From Geobacteraceae bacterium (GTDB lineage: Bacteria; Desulfobacterota; Desulfuromonadia; Geobacterales; Geobacteraceae): DNA of 36,599 nt. Below the pieces are notes generated by a model. That model made no database searches. It was given only the letters and a program-made list of their open reading frames with translations, and was not told the origin of the DNA. Each line of letters begins with the position of its first letter. Position 1 is the first letter of the stretch. Of the stretch, positions 31,916 to 36,599 are shown in pieces. The translations under genes and the position numbers were made by a program. The stretch is taken from assembly GCA_025356035.1 (NCBI GenBank), contig JANXYN010000050.1, forward strand, positions 1 through 36,599. Direction: 5' to 3'.

Positions 31916-32602
31916 ATGTCCATAGCCGAGAATCTGAAAACTGTGCAGGCCCAAATTCACGCTGCCGCAGCGAAAGCCGGCCGTGCTCCGGATTCCGTGC
32001 GTCTGGTGGCGGTCTCCAAGACCAAGCCAGCTGCGGCGGTCGAAGAGGCGGCCAGGTGCAGGCAACGGCTCTTTGGTGAGAATTACGTCCAGGAGCTGGT
32101 CGCCAAGGCCGGGCAGGTAACCGAGCCGGTGGAGTGGCATTACATCGGCGGTCTGCAGAGCAACAAGGTTAAGCAGATCGCCGGGGTGGTGACGATGATC
32201 CACTCGGTGGACCGACTCTCGCTGGCCCAGGAAATCGACCGGCAGTGGGGGAATCTTGGGCGGAGCTGTGACATCCTCATCCAGGTCAACATCGCCTGTG
32301 AGGCGACCAAGTGCGGCACTTCCACCGTCGAGCTGTTTGCTCTAGTGCGGCAGGTGGCGAGCCTGCCCCATGTGCGCATCCAGGGGCTCATGACCATGCC
32401 TCCCTTTTTCGACAACCCGGAAGGGGCGCGCCCCTATTTCCGGGAGCTGAAGCGGCTCGCTGAGCTGATTGCTGCGGAACACATCCCCAATGTCTCAATG
32501 CAGGAGCTTTCCATGGGAATGTCGGGCGACTTCGCGGTGGCAATCGAGGAGGGGGCGACCCTGGTCCGGGTCGGCTCGGCGATTTTCGGAGGGCGACAGT
32601 AA
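31916..32602 (+). CDS. yggS: YggS-family pyridoxal-phosphate homeostasis protein
   Basis: This 228-residue single-domain alanine-racemase-fold protein binds pyridoxal phosphate and keeps its level and amino-acid balance. It has no known catalytic reaction. The cofactor lysine is Lys35 in VRLVAVSKTKP. GENYVQE, EWHYIGGLQSNK, IQVNIACEATKCG, GLMTMPP and LSMGMSGDF are the expected family blocks. The usual GENR/GENY and SMGMS..F phosphate-binding residues are intact. I start at the ATG at 31916. An in-frame GTG at 31895 lies in the repeat arm. yggS often neighbours proC, which here is about 2.2 kb away on the other strand. Confidence 0.95.
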   Translation: MSIAENLKTVQAQIHAAAAKAGRAPDSVRLVAVSKTKPAAAVEEAARCRQRLFGENYVQELVAKAGQVTEPVEWHYIGGLQSNKVKQIAGVVTMIHSVDRLSLAQEIDRQWGNLGRSCDILIQVNIACEATKCGTSTVELFALVRQVASLPHVRIQGLMTMPPFFDNPEGARPYFRELKRLAELIAAEHIPNVSMQELSMGMSGDFAVAIEEGATLVRVGSAIFGGRQ

Positions 32603-32662
32603 ATTGCCCCATTACAACCGTATACACCTTTCCCTTTTTCCCCGCATTTGATATACACTGAA

Positions 32663-32685
32663 ACCTCCACTACATTTTTGGAGGT
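32663..32685 (+). promoter_or_regulatory. Hairpin that pairs the Shine-Dalgarno site
   Basis: ACCTCCA (32663-32669) is the exact complement of TGGAGGT (32679-32685), which holds the GGAGG ribosome site of the deacetylase gene starting at 32695. The 9-base loop is CTACATTTT. Folding would hide the ribosome site. Confidence 0.5.
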
Positions 32686-32694
32686 CTGCTTATC

Positions 32695-33507
32695 ATGAAG
32701 TTCCGTCTGTTCACTTTCCTGCTGCTCACGTATATCCTTACGATTTCCACATCCTTTGCCACACCGCCGCTGCTGCTGCCGGTGGATGGCGGCGTCAACG
32801 TTCCGATCCTTCTCTACCACCGCTTCGGCCCCACCGTGGCCGACGGCATGACCATCACCACCCCGGTGTTCGAGGCCCATCTTAAATATTTGAAGGAGAA
32901 TGGCTACCATGTGATCCCGCTCCGGCAGCTGGTGGACTGGTACCTGAAGAAGGGGCCGGCGCCGGCGCCGAAGTCGGTGGTGATTGTGGAGGATGACGCC
33001 CATAAGACTGTCTACAGCGACATGCTGCCGCTGGCGCGGAAGTACAACGTGCCGGTGACGGTGTTCGTCTATCCGTCGGCCATTTCCAACGCCAAATACG
33101 CAATGACCTGGGACCAGCTGCGCGAGCTGAAAAAGAGCGGGCTATTCGACATCCAGTCCCACACCTACTGGCACCCCAATTTTAAGCAGGAGCGGAAAAA
33201 GCTCCCGCCGGCCGAGTTCGACAAGCTGGTCAACACCCAGCTGCAGAAGTCAAAGGCGCGTCTGGAGAAGGAACTGGGGACGAAGGTGGAGCTGCTTGCC
33301 TGGCCTTTCGGCATCTACGACGACTACCTGTTGAAGAAGGCCGCCGAGGCTGGCTACATCTCCACATTCACCATAGAGGCCCACCAGGCGGGGACTGCCG
33401 ACAGCGTCATGAAACTGCCGCGCTACCTCTTAGTCAATGCCGACCAGGGGAAGGCCTTTGCCCAGATCCTGACCGGGACCGTGATCGCCCGTCATCTGGC
33501 GTATTAG
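32695..33507 (+). CDS. Exported polysaccharide deacetylase (NodB homology)
   Basis: This 270-residue exported protein has a signal peptide (residues 1-22) and a NodB-type carbohydrate esterase 4 domain, which removes N-acetyl groups from cell-surface polysaccharides. The metal-binding Asp pair is in VEDDAHKTVY (the usual TFDDG is altered), and the metal histidines are in QSHTYWHPNF. The last conserved block is LAWPFGIYDDYL. The loss of glycine in the first motif and the lead-in ILLYHRFGP are seen in PgaB-like and YadE-like members. It follows yggS by 92 bases and has its own leader with a hairpin masking the ribosome site. Confidence 0.88.
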   Translation: MKFRLFTFLLLTYILTISTSFATPPLLLPVDGGVNVPILLYHRFGPTVADGMTITTPVFEAHLKYLKENGYHVIPLRQLVDWYLKKGPAPAPKSVVIVEDDAHKTVYSDMLPLARKYNVPVTVFVYPSAISNAKYAMTWDQLRELKKSGLFDIQSHTYWHPNFKQERKKLPPAEFDKLVNTQLQKSKARLEKELGTKVELLAWPFGIYDDYLLKKAAEAGYISTFTIEAHQAGTADSVMKLPRYLLVNADQGKAFAQILTGTVIARHLAY

Positions 33508-33512
33508 CTTCG

Positions 33513-33704
33513 ATGGGGAGAGGCGGCAACAAACATCCCTGCCCGGACTGCGCTTTCTGCCAGTGGTGCGGCGAGGAGCGCTGCCGACTCTGCAAGGCGC
33601 AGCCGCCGTGTCCCCGGCGAAAACTCTCCCAGGCAGAACAGATTGCTCTCTATGAGGCGGTGAACCGACGATCCGGGAATAATGACGGGGAGCCGTCGCC
33701 CTGA
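33513..33704 (+). CDS. Small cysteine-rich protein
   Basis: This 63-residue frame has seven cysteines in the first 35 residues, arranged CPDC-x2-C-x2-C-x4-C-x2-C-x5-C, enough for one or two metal or iron-sulfur sites. The second half is polar and helical (LSQAEQIALYEAV). I do not recognise a family. The ATG at 33513 lies 6 bases after the deacetylase stop, with no clear ribosome site of its own, so it would depend on coupled translation. The regular CxxC spacing and a following terminator argue that it is real. Confidence 0.55.
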   Translation: MGRGGNKHPCPDCAFCQWCGEERCRLCKAQPPCPRRKLSQAEQIALYEAVNRRSGNNDGEPSP

Positions 33705-33756
33705 GTCAAATGTTTGGCGGGAGTATGACAGAAATGTCCCGTCAGCGGGAAACTCC

Positions 33757-33793
33757 AAACCTGCCCGGGTTTTCATAACCGGGCAGGTTTTTG
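33757..33793 (+). terminator. Intrinsic terminator after Cys-rich gene
   Basis: A perfect 12-bp stem AAACCTGCCCGG (33757-33768) pairs with 33779-33790 and ends in a T run. It closes the yggS-deacetylase-Cys-rich unit. Confidence 0.9.
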
Positions 33794-33901
33794 CATTATA
33801 GGGAATGGTTGCGCCCCTGCTCTGGCCGTTGGCCCACATTATGCAATCACAGTCATACTTCAACGATCTGCTGGCGATTGCTCACCAGCAAGGGGTACAA
33901 C

Positions 33902-34744
33902 ATGGCACAACGCAAAAAGCTCGGTGAAATCTTTGTGGAGAACGGCATCATTACCCAGCAAACTGCGGATCGGGTGCTGGCTCGGGCCCAGTTTCTCGGC
34001 AAAAGATTCGGCACCGTGCTGGAAGACCTCGATCTGGTGACTGGCGATGAGCTGGCCAATGCCCTGGCTGTTCAGTACGGGTGCAAGGTGGTGAATAACC
34101 TTTCCAGCCACAATTACCCGGCGGAGCTGCTGGAATTCATTCCGGTGGAGGTGGCCATGCAGAACATGCTCTTCCCGCTGAAACGGGAAAAGGACCGGTT
34201 GGCCCTCGCCATGGCGGACCCGACCGAAACAAAGATCGTCGGCAACATGGCCGCCGATAACGGCTTGGTCATTGTCCCGTTCATCGCCACCAAAAAGGAG
34301 GTCTATGCCGCCATCTGCAAGCATTATCTTGGCAAGGAGGTATCCACTCGCCGTGATCGGACCGTTCTGGTGGTGGAGGACGACAAGTTGATCCGCAGCA
34401 TGCTGAGCGATACTCTGGGGAAGGTGGGATATCGTGTAGTTACAGCCCAGGACGGGATGGAGGCCTATAAGGCGGTTATCATCGAAAAGCCCCAGGTGAT
34501 CATTACCGATAAGGAGATGCCGAAGCTGGACGGCTACGGGCTGTTCGATTCGTTAAAAAATATCCCGGAAACTCGCATCATTCCGGTTATCCTCATCACC
34601 AGCAGGATGAATGCGGAGGAGGAGGCAAAGGCCTTTGACAAGGGATTCTTCGATTTCATCAACAAGCCGGTGAAGGATGCCACTTTGCTGACTCGGGTCA
34701 AACGTGCGTTTCAGTATTATGACCGCCAGTACCGGCTGAGTTAG
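33902..34744 (+). CDS. MshEN (GspE N-terminal)-receiver fusion protein
   Basis: This 280-residue cytosolic protein joins an N-terminal MshEN/type II secretion ATPase N-domain (residues 5-145) to a C-terminal CheY-like receiver (153-275). The MshEN part has the double 24-residue motif with exactly 5 residues between (6-29 and 35-58), the arrangement that binds cyclic di-GMP in MshE. Arg is replaced by Lys at the first position of motif 1. The receiver has the acidic pair Asp160/Asp161, phospho-acceptor Asp203 (ITDKEMP), Thr233 and Lys255 (NKPV), so it should be phosphorylatable. There is no ATPase or output domain. It could pass both a phosphorylation and a second-messenger signal. No kinase gene is adjacent. 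Confidence 0.9.
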   Translation: MAQRKKLGEIFVENGIITQQTADRVLARAQFLGKRFGTVLEDLDLVTGDELANALAVQYGCKVVNNLSSHNYPAELLEFIPVEVAMQNMLFPLKREKDRLALAMADPTETKIVGNMAADNGLVIVPFIATKKEVYAAICKHYLGKEVSTRRDRTVLVVEDDKLIRSMLSDTLGKVGYRVVTAQDGMEAYKAVIIEKPQVIITDKEMPKLDGYGLFDSLKNIPETRIIPVILITSRMNAEEEAKAFDKGFFDFINKPVKDATLLTRVKRAFQYYDRQYRLS

Positions 34745-34778
34745 TGGTGGTTTTCCCTCCTCATTCGCACAAGGCAAA

Positions 34779-34801
34779 GGGCGCATGCCATGCGCCCCTA
34801 C
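34779..34801. repeat. Hairpin of the GTAGGGGC type
   Basis: GGGCGCAT (34779-34786) pairs with ATGCGCCC (34790-34797) around GCC, followed by CTAC. Read on the minus strand it starts GTAGGGGC like the elements at 1-53 and 19870-19917. It lies between two convergent genes and could help end transcription, although no T run is present. Confidence 0.75.
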
Positions 34802-34812
34802 CGACCATTCTT

Positions 34813-35625
34813 CTATTTATTCCCCAATTCCTTTGACCGGAGTGTGGCCGCGTCTACCGCACTGATAATGGCGCTGCGAAATCCATGCTGCTCAAGTGCC
34901 GAGAGCCCCGCGATGGTGGTGCCGCCAGGGGAGGTCACCTTTTCCCGGAGGATGGCGGGGTGTTCCCTGGTTTCCAGGATCATGCGGGCTGAGCCGTAAA
35001 CGGTCTGGGCGGCCAGGGCAGTGGCGATGTCGCGGGGGAGGCCGTTTTTCACTCCGGCGTCGGAGAGTGCCTCGATAAAGGTGTACACATAGGCGGGGCC
35101 GCTGCCGGAAAGGCCGGTTACGGCGTCGAGCAGTTTTTCCTCCAGCACGAAGGTCTTGCCGATCAGGTCGAAGATGCGGCGGGCCAGGGAAATATCCCCG
35201 TTGCTGGCGCTGGCACCGGCGCTAATTGCGGAGGCTGCCTCCATTACCAGCGCTGGAGTGTTCGGCATGACCCGGATGACCCGGCTCTTGGCGGGGAGGA
35301 GCGCCTCAATGGTAGCGGTTTTCACCCCGGCCATGATGGAGATGAGCAGCTGGTCAGATGCAACCGTTGCAGCGACCTCGCCCAAGACCATTTCGGCTAT
35401 CTGTGGCTTGATTGACAGGACCAACACAGAGCAGCCGCTAACTACCGCCTGGTTGTCCCCAGAGACGTTAACCCCATAGCTGTCCCATAACACACCACGG
35501 CGCTCTGCAACCGGTTCTGCAACAGCAATTTCGGACGATGGTACCCCACCCGCCAGCAACCCTTTGATGATGGCTTCGGCCATGTTGCCGCCGCCTATGA
35601 AGCCGATCTTTTTGTCCTGCAGCAT
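34813..35625 (-). CDS. proC: Pyrroline-5-carboxylate reductase
   Basis: This 270-residue enzyme reduces 1-pyrroline-5-carboxylate to proline with NAD(P)H, the last step of proline synthesis. The N-terminal Rossmann motif is GFIGGGNMAEAI. Further blocks are LSIKPQ, VIRVMPNTPALV, the DAVTGLSGSGPAYV segment of the dimer interface, and TSPGGTTIAGLSALEQHGFR near the end, all standard for ProC. I prefer the ATG at 35625, with GGGGGA close upstream. An ATG four codons earlier is possible but has a poorer site. It converges with the MshEN-REC gene and is divergent from the XRE-cupin gene. Confidence 0.95.
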   Translation of the reverse strand: MLQDKKIGFIGGGNMAEAIIKGLLAGGVPSSEIAVAEPVAERRGVLWDSYGVNVSGDNQAVVSGCSVLVLSIKPQIAEMVLGEVAATVASDQLLISIMAGVKTATIEALLPAKSRVIRVMPNTPALVMEAASAISAGASASNGDISLARRIFDLIGKTFVLEEKLLDAVTGLSGSGPAYVYTFIEALSDAGVKNGLPRDIATALAAQTVYGSARMILETREHPAILREKVTSPGGTTIAGLSALEQHGFRSAIISAVDAATLRSKELGNK

Positions 35626-35637
35626 AGTTTCCCCCAT

Positions 35638-35850
35638 GGTCGGTCTCTTTAGCTATTCTTGTTGCCGAGTTGAACACGTGGTTAGTGCTCCAGGCAGTTC
35701 TTTTTTACTTGTGAAAAGTGTTGCATTCTAAGTAATAAATCCCTGCGGATAAGTCAATAGAATTCCCTCTAGTTTTGAGTCGTTGAGACGGTCAGGCCGT
35801 GCCTGGTTCGACGTATGCAAAATATTCATCCCCCCCGGGGACGAAAAAAA
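35638..35850. other. Intergenic DNA between proC and the XRE-cupin promoter
   Basis: I see no gene in this stretch. A small imperfect hairpin is built on CAGGC-CGT-GCCTG (about 35796-35808), and a run of C and G lies at about 35830-35840. No convincing promoter for proC could be read. Confidence 0.5.
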
Positions 35851-35879
35851 TTGACATCACCAGAGATTTATATTATAAA
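35851..35879 (+). promoter_or_regulatory. Near-consensus sigma70 promoter P1 of the XRE-cupin gene
   Basis: TTGACA (35851-35856) and TATAAA (35874-35879) are 17 bases apart. The start is expected near 35886, just before the first of three operators. Confidence 0.8.
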
Positions 35880-35908
35880 CCTCAACTGCTTGTGGGTTTA
35901 AACAGAAA

Positions 35909-35992
35909 GTTTAGTAACGCTAAACATCGTGCTTGACAAAAAGTTTAGAAATGCTAAACTTCTGCAAAACAAAAAGTTTAGCAGCACTAAAC
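35909..35992. promoter_or_regulatory. Array of three operators, GTTTAG-N5-CTAAAC
   Basis: Three identical 17-base palindromes with variable 5-base centres lie at 35909-35925, 35943-35959 and 35976-35992, with start-to-start distances of 34 and 33 bases. The middle one falls within a second possible promoter, TTGACA (35933-35938) with TAAACT (35955-35960). The third lies next to the GGAGG ribosome site. They are probable binding sites for the encoded XRE regulator. Confidence 0.85.
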
Positions 35993-36004
35993 TCGGAGGT
36001 CTGC

Positions 36005-36553
36005 TTGAAGATCGGGGAGAGGCTGAAACGGCTGAGAATGATCAACTCTCTTACCCAAGAAGAGCTGGCCAGTCGTGCTGACCTTACCAAGGGGTATATT
36101 TCCCAGCTGGAAAACGACGCTACTTCACCGTCAATCGCCACATTGAAGGATATTCTCGATGTCTTCGGCGTGAGGATGCAGGAGTTTTTCAGTGAACCCT
36201 CCACCGGTGAGGAGGTTGTCTTCGGTAAGGATTCCCGGGTCCAGTCCACGGACGACGACGAAGGGATCCGGGTCGAATTGCTCGTGCCCGGCGCCCAGAA
36301 GCGGGAAATGGATCCGGCTCTAGTGACCCTGGCGCCTGGGGAGGAGTTTGCCGAGCAACCATTCCATGAAGGGGAGGAGTTCGGCTTTGTGTTGCTGGGG
36401 AAGATCCAGCTGAAGCTGGACGACAAGCTGTACACGGTGAAAAAGGACGACTGTTTTTATTTCACCTCGGACAAGAAGCATTCGGTGAAAAATATCGGCA
36501 AGGGACCGGCCAGCATCCTCTGGGTGGTGACGCCGCCGACGTTTTATTATTAA
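36005..36553 (+). CDS. XRE-family regulator with C-terminal cupin domain
   Basis: This 182-residue DNA-binding protein has an N-terminal helix-turn-helix (about residues 3-60, LTQEELASRADLTKGYISQLEN) and a C-terminal cupin (about 103-178, with HEGEE at 121-125 and His159) that should bind a small ligand or metal, as in PuuR-type regulators. Translation begins at a TTG at 36005, with GGAGG 5 bases upstream. Earlier starts would read through the operators. The three palindromes directly before the gene suggest negative autoregulation. It is divergent from proC. In PuuR relatives ligands are polyamines or amino-acid derivatives, but nothing here fixes the ligand. Confidence 0.92.
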   Translation: MKIGERLKRLRMINSLTQEELASRADLTKGYISQLENDATSPSIATLKDILDVFGVRMQEFFSEPSTGEEVVFGKDSRVQSTDDDEGIRVELLVPGAQKREMDPALVTLAPGEEFAEQPFHEGEEFGFVLLGKIQLKLDDKLYTVKKDDCFYFTSDKKHSVKNIGKGPASILWVVTPPTFYY

Positions 36554-36555
36554 GA

Positions 36556-36598
<43 letters not shown>

Positions 36599-36599
36599 T

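Noticed and set aside
33504-33863. Minus-strand ORF of 119 residues opposite the Cys-rich gene
   Set aside because: It runs across the terminator hairpin and the 5' region of the next gene, with no ribosome site. The + frame has the ordered cysteines.
35909-35992. Three repeats before the XRE gene as a mini-CRISPR
   Set aside because: The 17-base units are palindromic with variable centres and AT-rich linkers, and no cas genes are near. Operators explain them better.
35920-36435. Minus-strand ORF of 171 residues opposite the XRE-cupin gene
   Set aside because: It is a serine-rich antisense frame. The + strand gene has HTH and cupin motifs and a good ribosome site.

Overview
The window looks like chromosome of a Geobacter-type bacterium (Geobacteraceae, Desulfobacterota). 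The basis is gene content and codon style: paired periplasmic multiheme c-type cytochromes, a periplasm-directed 2-Cys peroxiredoxin, rubrerythrin, a 428-residue class II aldolase, an MshEN-receiver protein, and GC-rich coding DNA. I saw no rRNA, tRNA, CRISPR array, transposase or phage gene. The species cannot be fixed from the sequence alone.

Layout. 1-4500: DJ-1/PfpI protein, exported cupredoxin, class II fructose-bisphosphate aldolase, a small membrane protein, an alpha/beta hydrolase and an HD phosphohydrolase, all on +. 4600-7700 (minus): a small exported protein, two overlapping hexaheme cytochrome genes, a four-helix membrane protein and TrmL. 7840-13820: SerA (+), an AT-rich island with two membrane ORFs (+), DAHP synthase and exported peroxiredoxin (-), cyclophilin (+), rubrerythrin (-). 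13930-24140 (minus): U32 (TrhP-like), arnT, arnB, arnC, an ArnA formyltransferase, an ArnA decarboxylase, arnD, a small DUF4911-like gene and tldD. 24550-34744 (+): LysM protein, dprA, topA, trmFO, a small membrane protein, maf, yggS, a secreted polysaccharide deacetylase, a Cys-rich mini-protein and an MshEN-REC protein. The end holds proC (-) and an XRE-cupin regulator (+) preceded by three identical-architecture operators.

The main biological unit is the 4-amino-4-deoxy-L-arabinose (L-Ara4N) lipid A pathway at 15626-22838. It has ArnB, ArnC, ArnD, ArnT and both catalytic activities of ArnA, the latter on two separate genes rather than one fused gene. Ugd and the ArnE/ArnF flippase are not in the window.

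The most unusual layer is non-coding. At least four families of palindromic intergenic elements recur: (a) three copies of a ~100-145 bp element sharing the words TGCAAGGC and ACGC(A/C)GCAG; (b) four elements whose ends are inverted, quasi-periodic words such as CCACAGAGACACAGAGG, two of them with a second inverted pair nested inside; (c) short hairpins next to GTAGGGGC whose stems differ while pairing is kept; (d) one compact three-hairpin element at 9797-9898. Several gaps of the arn gene string carry a different family each. Two heptanucleotide tandem repeats, operator-like palindromes inside promoters (fba, aroG, LysM gene, XRE-cupin gene) and a Shine-Dalgarno-masking hairpin before the deacetylase complete the picture.
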